DNA of 64,000 bases from Candidatus Poribacteria bacterium (lineage in GTDB: Bacteria; Poribacteria; WGA-4E; PCPOR2b), in the NCBI GenBank assembly GCA_022822005.1, contig JAJECO010000063.1, forward strand, positions 1-64,000. Reading direction: 5' to 3'. Positions 41,995 through 50,198 of the stretch are shown here, one piece after another; the first letter of the stretch is position 1; each line of letters starts with the position of its first letter. The notes under the pieces are model-generated. The model saw nothing but the letters and a program-made list of their open reading frames with translations. It was not told where the DNA came from and did not search any database. Position numbers and translations under genes: made by a program.

Positions 41995-42436
41995 TAGATC
42001 TTTCTGGTCAGTTGAGATTCATATCTCAATGCTGGACTTAGATGCTTATTGAGATCGGGACAGATGTGCCATTATACCACAACCCCAAAACGGAAACAAA
42101 GAAATCCGCTTATCGCTAGGGCTGTTCAGTTTTAGGCTTATTACGCATTTTGTTTGAAAAGTCGGAGTCGGGAAGTCGCTCATAGAGCGACGTGTCGGGA
42201 TTGGGAAATCCCTCCCCGATAAATCCCCGATGAATCGGGACTCCGACAAGCCGAGAGCAGGCAGGCGGGATGCAAGCACCTACAGAAAAACTAAATGACC
42301 CTAGCTTATCGCTGACTTGGCGATTGCTCGGGTGGTCAAATTGTGGTATGCTTTTTACACATCCCGCGGGGCATTTTTTCTTTTCGATTAATCTGCCCCA
42401 GTCGTTCTGGCGGAGGTCATGCTACATGGAGGAGAT
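41995..42436. other. Intergenic region with repeats and a promoter
   Basis: No convincing gene. CCCCGATAAATCCCCGATGAATCGGG-type repeats fill about 42205-42245. The right part holds the promoter of the ADP-ribosylglycohydrolase gene. Confidence 0.5.
42324..42352 (+). promoter_or_regulatory. Sigma-70 promoter TTGCTC-N17-TATGCT
   Basis: -35 TTGCTC at 42324-42329 and -10 TATGCT at 42347-42352, about 85 bases before the ADP-ribosylglycohydrolase start. Confidence 0.6.
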
Positions 42437-43216
42437 ATGATAGGCGCAGTAATCGGTGATATTGTCGGTTCTATCTACGAATGGGACCGAATCAAAACCA
42501 AGGATTTTCCGTTCTTTAGCTATCATTGTGATTTCACAGATGATTCGGTTTGTACTGTGGCTGTCGCTGATATTCTGTTACACGACCTTCCGCCCGCAGA
42601 GACGATGCAGGAGTGGTGTCGGCGTTATCCGAGACGCGGCTACGGTGGAATGTTTGGAGATTGGATCTATTTCGATGAGCCTGAACCCTACGGAAGTTAC
42701 GGAAACGGTGCGGCGATGCGGGTTTCACCGGCGGCATTCCTATACCGTGGAGACTTGGCTGCAGCGCTTGTTGCCTCCGATAGAGTGACCGATATCACCC
42801 ACAATCACCCCGAAGGTATCAAAGGTGCAAGAGCAACAACGCACGCTATCTGGCTCGCATATCGAGGCGAGAATGTAGCCAACATCCGTGAGGTTATCGC
42901 GGCTGAATACAACTACGACTTGACCCGGACGGTGGACGATATACGGCCCGATTACTTTTTCAATGAGACCTGCCAAGATACGGTGCCACAGGCGATCACA
43001 TGTGCGCTGGAATCGGATAGTTTTGAAGATGCGGTGCGCAACGCCATCTCTCTGGGGGGCGATGCCGATACCCTTGCAGCCATTGCTGGTCCTATTGCCG
43101 AAGCACTATACGGTATCCCCCAAGACATCAGAGAGCGGGCGGAAAATCGCTATCTCGCTGATGCACCGGACATTCGCGAAGTGATACAGGAGATGTATCG
43201 GGTTGCTGGCGAATAA
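42437..43216 (+). CDS. ADP-ribosylglycohydrolase family protein
   Basis: A 259-residue ARH-fold hydrolase that would release ADP-ribose from modified proteins or small molecules with Mg2+. Both metal-binding motifs are present: FTDDSV (residues 33-38) and SLGGDADTLAAIAG near the C-terminus. The start MIGAVIGDIVGS with the early Gly-Asp is typical for DraG/ARH proteins, and the length fits the compact family members. The ATG at 42437 is supported by GGAGGAG immediately upstream. It is monocistronic: its own promoter lies upstream, and the next gene is convergent after 13 bases. No ADP-ribosyltransferase is visible in the window, so its target is unknown. Confidence 0.88.
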   Translation: MIGAVIGDIVGSIYEWDRIKTKDFPFFSYHCDFTDDSVCTVAVADILLHDLPPAETMQEWCRRYPRRGYGGMFGDWIYFDEPEPYGSYGNGAAMRVSPAAFLYRGDLAAALVASDRVTDITHNHPEGIKGARATTHAIWLAYRGENVANIREVIAAEYNYDLTRTVDDIRPDYFFNETCQDTVPQAITCALESDSFEDAVRNAISLGGDADTLAAIAGPIAEALYGIPQDIRERAENRYLADAPDIREVIQEMYRVAGE

Positions 43217-43229
43217 TACCAACGGCGTA

Positions 43230-44471
43230 CTACCGTCGTTGTAGGCGGAGATGGATTAAGAAGCTGAGTGTGCCGACGACGGTTAGGCTTGCGCCGGTCA
43301 AGAAAAAACTGCGATAGCCGAATGCCGCAATGATGTAACCGCCGCCCAACGCCATGGCTGAAAAACTCAATCCCGAAGCCATCTCGCCGGCACCGGACAT
43401 CGTCCCCCGCCAGCCCGGTGATACCCTTTCCATGGTGTAGACCAAAAACGCCGGATACCGGATTGAAGTCAGTGCAATTGTGCCAATATAACCGAGTCCG
43501 GCGGCGCCCCAGTGAGAGATGAGGGCCAGCGGCAACATACTGAAGGCTGTTCCCAACGATGCCCACGCAGCGGTGCGACCGCTGCCCCAGCGTACAGTCA
43601 GTAGGGGGACAATCAACGCTGTCGGTATGGAGAGCAGCCTGCCGACAGCGGATAACACGCCGATGTGGACCGTGGAGATCTGCAAACCGGCATCCATGTA
43701 GACGTTGAAGAAGGTGAAGAGTGTGCCCACACCTGTTACCACAAGGAGTCGGACCAGCGTCAGGAATGCAATTAACCGTAAGGGCGATGTTTCCCCTTTA
43801 GCTTGGCGTTCTTTGATCGGTTGGGGGTGACCTTCGTGGGTCCCTACAATTGCCAGGACCGAGGGAATCAGTAGCAGACTCGCAACTAACAGCGAGTATC
43901 GGTAAGGTGCGGCTTGGTCGAGCGAAGCACCGAGATATGTGGCAAAGAATCCCGGCAGGAAACCACCGATCAGGCTCCCGGCAAATCCAGCCAGCGACCA
44001 GACTGCTGCTTGCACGGAAAAGACGTGATTGCGTTCGCTTTGGTGGGTGACCGTCATTACAAACGGTGCGGTGTTGACAAAATACATAGCGAAACCGATG
44101 AAAGCGAAACACCAAGTTATAAACAACCACCCAGCCTGCCAGTTCCCTGTGTGTAGTTCCGTGAAGGGCAGTAGTCCGCAGCCGATCGTGAGGAGGGTCA
44201 ACCCGAGGATCATCATGCGGCGATTGCCGAAACGTCCGCTGAGCGTTCCGGCGGGCAGGCAACAGAGGGCAAAGACCAGCATCCCAGACCCGTTGACCAA
44301 CCCGACAAATTCAGGTCCATATCCCAAGCGGAGCAGGTACAGGTTGAATAAAACGGTATAGACACCGCCATCGACAGTGAGCCCAATTAGCATCGTGGTG
44401 ACGAGGTAAAGGCGCACATCGCGATTGAAATCGCGCAGCACATGGAGATAGGTGGAGGTCGCTCTGTTCAT
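43230..44471 (-). CDS. Major facilitator superfamily transporter
   Basis: A 413-residue MFS protein with twelve predicted membrane spans. The loop between helices 2 and 3, AGTLSGRFGNRRMMILGL, is the MFS signature. A central cytoplasmic loop (EGHPQPIKERQAKGETSP) separates the halves. It is the distal gene of a minus-strand operon with threonine aldolase (15-base gap) and the enolase-superfamily dehydratase. It may therefore import or export a hydroxy-acid, sugar acid or amino acid handled by them; this is inference from context. No substrate-specific motif is recognised. Confidence 0.82.
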   Translation of the reverse strand: MNRATSTYLHVLRDFNRDVRLYLVTTMLIGLTVDGGVYTVLFNLYLLRLGYGPEFVGLVNGSGMLVFALCCLPAGTLSGRFGNRRMMILGLTLLTIGCGLLPFTELHTGNWQAGWLFITWCFAFIGFAMYFVNTAPFVMTVTHQSERNHVFSVQAAVWSLAGFAGSLIGGFLPGFFATYLGASLDQAAPYRYSLLVASLLLIPSVLAIVGTHEGHPQPIKERQAKGETSPLRLIAFLTLVRLLVVTGVGTLFTFFNVYMDAGLQISTVHIGVLSAVGRLLSIPTALIVPLLTVRWGSGRTAAWASLGTAFSMLPLALISHWGAAGLGYIGTIALTSIRYPAFLVYTMERVSPGWRGTMSGAGEMASGLSFSAMALGGGYIIAAFGYRSFFLTGASLTVVGTLSFLIHLRLQRR

Positions 44472-44486
44472 GCTGTTGGCGGTCGG

Positions 44487-45524
44487 CTATCCCCTCTCGA
44501 CCAACTGGCGTGTGGCATTTACCACATACGCCGCATCTTCGTGTGTGATATGCCGATGGGCAACCAGACGCGCGCCGGCAGGGGGACGCGGGTTCGCAAG
44601 GATGCCGCAAGTCTTCCACTTCTCAACGAGCGATTCAGAATCCCAACCCAATTCCTCGACGTTCACCATGGCGAAGTTGGTAGGGGTGGGAGGCCGTTGA
44701 ATCTTTACTCCTTCGATTGCTTCCAATCCCGCACAGAGCAGACGGGCAATTTCGTGGTCTTCCGCCAACCGATCCACCATCTGCTCCAACGCAACGATAC
44801 CCGCAGCCGCAATGACGCCGGCTTGCCGCATACCGCCGCCTATGCGTTTCCGCACGGCATCGGCTTCATCAATAAATGGGCGGGTGCCGCACAGTAACGA
44901 TCCCACCGGTGCACTCAGCCCTTTTGACACGCAGAACATCACAGAGTCAATGTGCCGGGTATAATCCTTCACATCCACCCCGTGTGCCACGACCGCATTA
45001 AAGATCCGGGCGCCGTCCATGTGGATTCTTAATCCGTGTGTCTTGGCTGATTTGGAAACCGATTCTACCTCTGTGGGTGTCCACGCCGATCCACCGCTCC
45101 CGTTGTGGGAATTCTCAATACACAGCAGGCTCGGTTGGGAAACATCCGCCGAATTGATTGCCTCCTCCAACCCTTCAGGTTGAACCACCCCGAACTCCGC
45201 CTGCATCGGGTGTGGTCTGACCCCGTTAAGGATGGCAAATTCGCCTCGCGCCCCGGCGAACAGATGGGCGCGTTCCTCAAAAAAGACATCGTCCCCTGAA
45301 TGGGTATGCACGAATAACGCGCAGGCGTTACCCATGGTCCCGCTGGGGACATAAAGCCCCGCTTCCATGCCGAGTTTCTCTGCAGCCAATTCTTGGAGTC
45401 TATTGACGGTGGCATCCTCTCCGTAACCGTCATCTCCGAGGGTTGCGTCCATCATGGCTTCTTTCATCTCTTGCGTCGGCAGGGTGACGGTATCGCTTCT
45501 CAGATCTACTCTTCTCTCTGGCAT
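44487..45524 (-). CDS. ltaE: Low-specificity L-threonine aldolase
   Basis: A 345-residue fold-type I PLP enzyme that splits L-threonine or L-allo-threonine (and related beta-hydroxy amino acids) into glycine and an aldehyde. DLRSDTVTLPTQEMKEAM at the start is the family signature. Asp170 (IHMDGARIFNA) would bind the pyridine nitrogen, and Lys201 (FCVSKGLSAPVGS) the PLP aldimine. GDDGYGEDATVN and the C-terminal RLVAHRHITHEDAAYV also match. It acts in the cytoplasm. It sits between the dehydratase gene (27-base gap) and the MFS transporter gene in one operon, which suggests degradation of an imported hydroxy compound, with threonine aldolase-type cleavage as one step. Confidence 0.93.
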   Translation of the reverse strand: MPERRVDLRSDTVTLPTQEMKEAMMDATLGDDGYGEDATVNRLQELAAEKLGMEAGLYVPSGTMGNACALFVHTHSGDDVFFEERAHLFAGARGEFAILNGVRPHPMQAEFGVVQPEGLEEAINSADVSQPSLLCIENSHNGSGGSAWTPTEVESVSKSAKTHGLRIHMDGARIFNAVVAHGVDVKDYTRHIDSVMFCVSKGLSAPVGSLLCGTRPFIDEADAVRKRIGGGMRQAGVIAAAGIVALEQMVDRLAEDHEIARLLCAGLEAIEGVKIQRPPTPTNFAMVNVEELGWDSESLVEKWKTCGILANPRPPAGARLVAHRHITHEDAAYVVNATRQLVERG

Positions 45525-45551
45525 TATTTTTCTCTGTGTCCGTCAAATGGT

Positions 45552-46688
45552 CTAATGCGGTGCAACTCTGAAATGTTTCACCACGTCTTCATTCAATTCA
45601 AATCCCAATCCCGGACGGTTAGGCACTTCGATGAATCCGTCTGGATCGACCTCTACCGTTGGTGTCAAGAGTTCGGAGATGATTGGCGAATCGGGGAATG
45701 CGATGGGCGTCTCGAAATACGGCATGTTCGGCAATACCGCAGCGAGATGAATTTCTGCTGCCACTCCGACGACGTGACACCACGCATGTGGAACGCAGAT
45801 TAGCCCCCTACGATAGGCGGCTTCAGCAATCCGCGCGATCTCTCGAATCCCGCCCGAACGGACTGAACTGGGCTGGACCACATCCACGCGTCCCTTCTCC
45901 ATAATATCCTCAAACTCGAACCGGGTGGTGAAACCCCAATCACCTACCGCAATGCGGGTGTCTACCGCATCCGCCAACCGGGCGTAACCGGGGAGATTGT
46001 CCGCCGGTAGGGGCGCTTCGATAAAATACGGACGGTACTCCTCGATTGCACGGATCGAGGCGATGGCTTGGCCTACCTCGTACCAGCAGTTCTGGACATC
46101 GATCAGGATTTCTCTGTCCTCACCGATTGTCTCGCGCACGGCTCCTACGATCTCAGCATCGCGCTGTATGCTGACGTGCCCGAAACCGCCGGGCCACTCC
46201 TCCAGTTTCATTGCGCGGAAGTTCCGATCCTTTGCCAGCGTAAAACGCTCAATAATCTCTGCTACATCCTCACCCGGCGGATAGACGGTCGCATAAGGCA
46301 TCACCTTCTTTTTAATTTCACCGGCTTCCCGCACAGTACAGCAGGCGTGCCAGATCAGTTCGCAGACCGGCTTACCGAGTGCCTTGCCTGCAATATCCCA
46401 GAGTGCGGTCTCCACCGCGCCGATGGCTGCGATGGTAACGCCACGTCGTCCAAATAAACCGGTGGCGGAGTACATCTTCTGCCAGAGCCGTTCAACCTGC
46501 AGTGGGTCTTCGCCGCCCAGAAGCCCTTGTAAGCCACCATCGGTGCGGATAATGGCGTCGATCACCAGCGACGGCGATTCCGCCTGCCCAATCCCGGTGA
46601 TGCCCTCATCGGTATGTACGCGCACTAAGGTTTCGTCCGCTTTGCCCGGATCTGACAACGCAATGGTTTCTATTTCTGTAATTTTCAT
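45552..46688 (-). CDS. Mandelate racemase/enolase-superfamily dehydratase
   Basis: A 378-residue enolase-superfamily protein with an N-terminal capping domain (MKITEIETIALSD) and a TIM barrel. Metal ligands appear in ILIDVQN (Asp) and YFIEAPL (Glu); the third position reads AVGDWGF, with Asp where Glu is usual. The second-strand motif is MKLEE (KxE rather than KxK), and PHAWCH supplies the His typical of the mandelate-racemase subgroup. Such proteins dehydrate sugar acids such as galactonate or gluconate. The altered motif residues mean the substrate should not be guessed. It is the promoter-proximal gene of the operon with ltaE and the MFS transporter, with a sigma-70 promoter at 46739-46768. 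Confidence 0.85.
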   Translation of the reverse strand: MKITEIETIALSDPGKADETLVRVHTDEGITGIGQAESPSLVIDAIIRTDGGLQGLLGGEDPLQVERLWQKMYSATGLFGRRGVTIAAIGAVETALWDIAGKALGKPVCELIWHACCTVREAGEIKKKVMPYATVYPPGEDVAEIIERFTLAKDRNFRAMKLEEWPGGFGHVSIQRDAEIVGAVRETIGEDREILIDVQNCWYEVGQAIASIRAIEEYRPYFIEAPLPADNLPGYARLADAVDTRIAVGDWGFTTRFEFEDIMEKGRVDVVQPSSVRSGGIREIARIAEAAYRRGLICVPHAWCHVVGVAAEIHLAAVLPNMPYFETPIAFPDSPIISELLTPTVEVDPDGFIEVPNRPGLGFELNEDVVKHFRVAPH

Positions 46689-46738
46689 TATATTTTCGTT
46701 CCTCGTTTCTGATACATTGGGATTTCCTTCAATGGCGG

Positions 46739-46768
46739 ATTATAGCACGCGTTCCGAAGTCGAATCAA
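46739..46768 (-). promoter_or_regulatory. Sigma-70 promoter TTGATT-N18-TATAAT
   Basis: On the minus strand -35 TTGATT (46768-46763) and -10 TATAAT (46744-46739), about 50 bases before the dehydratase start. Confidence 0.65.
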
Positions 46769-46799
46769 GTGGATTGCGGTTGGCTAGCGGTTCTCCATA

Positions 46800-46930
46800 A
46801 GATGGTGAAGATCGAGTCATTTACGGGCAAGGAAACCTCACCCCTCCTACGATTGAGATAGATCCTTCCCTCGACCCTGTTGAGGCATACATAGGGCTCC
46901 ATAGGGGTTGGGTTTCCCAACCCGTTGGGC
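46800..46930. repeat. GC-rich interspersed repeat modules
   Basis: GTTGGGTTTCCCAACC and ACCTCACCCCTCCTACGATT modules resemble those near 4610-4665. No gene is visible between 46769 and 47123 other than these and copy D. Confidence 0.5.
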
Positions 46931-46978
46931 GCTGTGCTTTAATTTGTATAACGGTTACGGCATACGGCGTATTGCTCT

Positions 46979-47101
46979 GTCAAGTAAATTATGACAAGTC
47001 ACTCCCTGCTCGGCTTGGATAGCCATATCCAAGCCCGATTTGCGGCGGTGTTGTGGATTTGTCAATCCACAACGAGCAGGACCATTAGCATTTATCTGAC
47101 A
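46979..47101. repeat. Composite palindromic repeat, copy D, with imperfect inverted ends
   Basis: Left end TGTCAAGTAAATTATGACAAGTC and right end GACCATTAGCATTTATCTGACA are imperfect inverted repeats of about 22 bp. Inside are CTGCTCGGCTTGGATAG...CCAAGCC and GTTGTGGATTT...AATCCACAACGAGCAGG, so the whole folds as a stem with two hairpins. It is almost identical to copy C and close to copy E. Confidence 0.85.
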
Positions 47102-47123
47102 GTGTAGTATGCCTGCTACTATC

Positions 47124-48488
47124 TTAGGAGAAAAACCGGGGAAGCAGTTCTTTTGACGCGAGGAGCAATTCATCAAGCATCGCTTCCGCTTTGTCGGGTA
47201 GGATTGCCATCTCATCAATCAGCAACGCCTGAAGCGCGAGGTCCCGGTCTCCCTTGACTGCGGCATCGGCGACCAATTCGTGCCACACGAACCGTTTCTC
47301 CAGAATGCCTTTAAGCACCGGCGGTGCTTCCCCCATCTGTATTGCCCGTACGCCCCCTGAGTCCGTTACGCCCTCCAACTCAACTTCAGCCGTCGCCGGG
47401 AGGTTGGTGATTGCGCCCTGATTGGCGACGTTGACAATAAAAACCTCGCGACGCCCATTGGCAATGGCACCGATGAGGCTCGCAATGCCCTCGCCGGTGA
47501 TCGAGTTGTCCTGCGCGTCGGGAAGTTCGATCTCGTCCAGAAGTGCCTGATACTCCTTAAAGAAGTCGGCGCGGATCTCAGGTTCGGCGGGCGCTGCGGT
47601 CGGTTTCCCGGTTTCGTATCCGTGTCCCAAAAGGCTCTCGTACATGCCATAAGGTAAGTTCTTCGGTCCGCCCTGCACCTGTGTCAGAAACGGGTAAAAT
47701 TCTATGATGTGATCGTCGGACGGATAAACGATGTGGTATCCGTAAATCTGCGACAACCTCGCACTGAGCACTCGTCCTTTCGGCGCTTGGCGTTCAGCGA
47801 CACGTCGCATCAATTCTGGATACATGTCTTCTCCCTTGTGGAGGACGCGGGTGAACCAGAAGTAATGATTTGTTCCGACCCACCTGCAATCCAACTCTGT
47901 CGGCGGAACACCGAGGATTTCTGCCGCATACGCGATTCCCGCTTGCACGCCGTGGCAGATGCCGATGACGTTCACATCGGTATGCTTGTGCATAGCGCGT
48001 AACAACGTTGCCATCGGATTTGAGTGGTTAAACATGATAGCGTTGGGACAACGCTTCTCCATGTCCTGACAGATGTTGATGTAAGCGGGAATTGACCGTA
48101 GTGCCATCATCATCCCTGCGGGTCCACAGGTGTCACCGATCACTTGAGAGATACCGTATTTCTCTGGAATGCGGATATCGGCGTTGTGGAAGTACGAATT
48201 ATAGACATTCCGCGTGATCTCTGCACCGCTTCCGCCAATCGAGGAGATTGCGAAATCTGCACCGTCAACGGCGTCTGCAAGGTCGATTGTCGAACGAATT
48301 TTGAATCTCGTTCCTGCAACCTCTGCTAAACGCCTCCCCATCCCCGCCATTCTTTCAACTTTTTCGCTGTCGATGTCATAGAGAGCAAGCTCCGAATCGT
48401 TCAGATCTTGACTCAAGAGCAGATCTGGTATTGCGCGACGGAAATAGAGGCTTCCACCGCCGAGACATACAATCTTTTTCGCTGGCAT
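47124..48488 (-). CDS. Family 4 glycoside hydrolase (alpha-galactosidase/galacturonidase-like)
   Basis: A 454-residue GH4 enzyme. These enzymes cleave glycosides by an NAD+- and metal-dependent oxidation-elimination mechanism. The Rossmann start KIVCLGGGSLYFRRAI, the acidic DIDSEKVERM segment, and the metal-site residues in NVIGICHGVQAG (Cys-His) and WVGTNHYFWF (Asn-His) are present. The IGGSGAEITRN strand also fits. The NHxxW-type site is typical of the alpha-galactosidase/alpha-galacturonidase group rather than the phospho-beta-glucosidases, so a free glycoside is the likely substrate. There is no signal peptide; it is cytoplasmic. A consensus promoter lies at 48606-48634, back to back with the cytochrome b promoter. 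Confidence 0.87.
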   Translation of the reverse strand: MPAKKIVCLGGGSLYFRRAIPDLLLSQDLNDSELALYDIDSEKVERMAGMGRRLAEVAGTRFKIRSTIDLADAVDGADFAISSIGGSGAEITRNVYNSYFHNADIRIPEKYGISQVIGDTCGPAGMMMALRSIPAYINICQDMEKRCPNAIMFNHSNPMATLLRAMHKHTDVNVIGICHGVQAGIAYAAEILGVPPTELDCRWVGTNHYFWFTRVLHKGEDMYPELMRRVAERQAPKGRVLSARLSQIYGYHIVYPSDDHIIEFYPFLTQVQGGPKNLPYGMYESLLGHGYETGKPTAAPAEPEIRADFFKEYQALLDEIELPDAQDNSITGEGIASLIGAIANGRREVFIVNVANQGAITNLPATAEVELEGVTDSGGVRAIQMGEAPPVLKGILEKRFVWHELVADAAVKGDRDLALQALLIDEMAILPDKAEAMLDELLLASKELLPRFFS

Positions 48489-48605
48489 AATAGTACCTCC
48501 GTGATGAAATGAATTAGGGTTTGGGGATGGTTCTTTTCGTGTGAATTCAGTTTGAACGAACAGGAAATCGCCAACAGGGTTTGAACCAGCCCGGAATTTG
48601 TACGC

Positions 48606-48634
48606 ATTGTATGACAGGTCTCAAAGGTTGTCAA
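48606..48634 (-). promoter_or_regulatory. Sigma-70 promoter TTGACA-N17-TACAAT for the GH4 gene
   Basis: -35 TTGACA (48634-48629) and -10 TACAAT (48611-48606) on the minus strand, spacing 17, about 115 bases before the GH4 start. Confidence 0.75.
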
Positions 48635-48656
48635 CAGGAAGGATTCGGTTTTGATG

Positions 48657-48685
48657 TTGAGTTTTGTCGGCTCCGATTGTATAAT
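48657..48685 (+). promoter_or_regulatory. Sigma-70 promoter TTGAGT-N17-TATAAT for cytochrome b
   Basis: -35 TTGAGT at 48657-48662 and -10 TATAAT at 48680-48685, spacing 17. The -35 boxes of this and the divergent GH4 promoter are only about 22 bp apart. Confidence 0.75.
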
Positions 48686-48742
48686 TTGCACAGAGTTCAA
48701 CGACAATTTAGCCGAGCGCGTTTTCAAGGAGGGGACACACCG

Positions 48743-49903
48743 ATGAATAGTCGAATAAGCGCATTTTTGGCGGATCGATTGCCTCTTAAGAATGTGGAGA
48801 ACCACATTAAAAAGCCGCTGCCGAAACATATCAACTGGCTGTTTTCGCTTGGTAGCATGGCAGCCTTTCTGCTAATCCTTCAAGCTGTTACCGGCGCGTT
48901 TTTAGCGTTCTATTATTCTCCTTCGCCGGACCACGCGTATGACGCCGTGAACTATATTAGCAAGGAGGTGCTGTTCGGCGGCTTTGTGCGCGGCTTGCAC
49001 CATTGGGGTGCCAGTGTGCTGGTGATTGTCGTGTTCCTGCATCTGCTGCGCGTCGTGGCCTACGCGTCCTATAAACCGCCAAGAGAGATGACGTGGGTGA
49101 CCGGAGTGTTGATGCTCCTGATTGTGTTGGGCTTCGGCTTCACAGGCTACCTCCTGCCGTGGGATCAAAAAGCGTACTGGGCAACCGTGGTCGGCGTTAA
49201 AATTGCCGGTACTGCCCCTGTCATAGGGGACTTTGTGGCGAAGGTTCTCCGTGGTGGGGAGGAGGTCGGTGCGGTTACGCTTACCCGATTTTATGCGCTG
49301 CACACAATCTGGCTGCCGTGGCTCGCTTTTGGACTGATCGCCGTGCATCTGTTTTTCGTGCGCTATTACGGTTCGGCGGGAACCCCGAAAAACACCCCCG
49401 AAGATATGCGGTCAGGCAAACCGTTTTATCCAGATCAGCTCTTTGAGGATGCGGTCGCGATCCTCATCCTGTTTATCGTCCTTGCCTCAATGGCAATCTT
49501 TGTTCCCGTGCCGCTCGAAGAGCTTGCCGATCCAACCGATGCCAGTTACGATCCGCGTCCGGAGTGGTATTTCCTGTTTTTGTTCCAACTTCTCAAGTAT
49601 TTCGAGGGACCGCTTGAGGTGGTTGGTACTTTTGTGATTCCTACCGTTGGGTTTGTTCTACTTCTGTTCCTTCCCTTTTTGGACAGGAAAGAAGAACGGA
49701 CTTCCTTGCTGAAACGCCCGGTTGCGCTTACGGTCACCTGTCTGTCCGTTGTGCTGATTATGTTGCTCACTATTCTTGGGGCGATTGCGCCGAGACTGGA
49801 GCCTGTCCCTGAACAACCTCCCGCGGCTGAACAAACAGCGCCGAGTCAAGAGACTCCGGAGAAAGCGGAAGAAGAGGCGGTTTTTGATTTTGGATTGGAT
49901 TAG
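48743..49903 (+). CDS. Cytochrome b (bc/b6f-type complex subunit)
   Basis: A 386-residue membrane subunit of a quinol-oxidising bc-type complex. The N-terminal b6-like half has four spans with two heme-ligand His pairs: His86/87 with His187, and His100 with His202. The Qo-site motif PEWY is at residues 273-276 (PRPEWYFLFLFQ). The C-terminal half has at least three more spans, and the last 35 residues are Pro/Glu-rich (EPVPEQPPAAEQ) and probably cytoplasmic. The length matches classical cytochrome b (about 400). The ATG at 48743 has AAGGAGG upstream; in-frame sequence further upstream belongs to the promoter region. No Rieske or cytochrome c1 gene is adjacent, so its partners must lie elsewhere. 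Confidence 0.9.
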   Translation: MNSRISAFLADRLPLKNVENHIKKPLPKHINWLFSLGSMAAFLLILQAVTGAFLAFYYSPSPDHAYDAVNYISKEVLFGGFVRGLHHWGASVLVIVVFLHLLRVVAYASYKPPREMTWVTGVLMLLIVLGFGFTGYLLPWDQKAYWATVVGVKIAGTAPVIGDFVAKVLRGGEEVGAVTLTRFYALHTIWLPWLAFGLIAVHLFFVRYYGSAGTPKNTPEDMRSGKPFYPDQLFEDAVAILILFIVLASMAIFVPVPLEELADPTDASYDPRPEWYFLFLFQLLKYFEGPLEVVGTFVIPTVGFVLLLFLPFLDRKEERTSLLKRPVALTVTCLSVVLIMLLTILGAIAPRLEPVPEQPPAAEQTAPSQETPEKAEEEAVFDFGLD

Positions 49904-49942
49904 AAGTTTGGTTAGATTGAAGGATATATTGAGAAAGCTACT

Positions 49943-49976
49943 GGACATTGTTTGAATCCCGGATTAAACAGTGTCC
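49943..49976. terminator. Hairpin after the cytochrome b gene
   Basis: GGACATTGTTT pairs with AAACAGTGTCC (10 of 11), 40 bases after the stop. No U run follows, so it may be an mRNA 3' stabiliser or a weak terminator. The rest of the gap to 50142 has no gene. Confidence 0.5.
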
Positions 49977-50142
49977 GCGTAATCCTTTAATCCGTGATAA
50001 TCCACGATTCAGACAATCTTTCCATTCATTGTTTCGCTCCGTCAATCCTACCCAATCTTTTTTCCTTTGCATACCCCACCTTTAGTCCAACTCCATCGGT
50101 AAATCTTGATGCGTCTGTGTCCCAATAGTCCCCGCTTAATCC

Positions 50143-50172
50143 TTGACACGCCTCCTTCTAATATTCTATACT
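50143..50172 (+). promoter_or_regulatory. Sigma-70 promoter TTGACA-N18-TATACT
   Basis: Consensus -35 TTGACA at 50143-50148 and -10 TATACT at 50167-50172. The start would be near 50179, just 20 bases before the GTG start of the next gene. AAAGGAGG lies between. Confidence 0.78.
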
Positions 50173-50198
50173 GTCTGACTGCAAAAGGAGGCTGTAAC

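Noticed and set aside
42046-42279. 77-codon minus-strand frame between 41994 and 42437
   Set aside because: It is composed of CCCGATAAATCGGG-type repeats and has no start signal.
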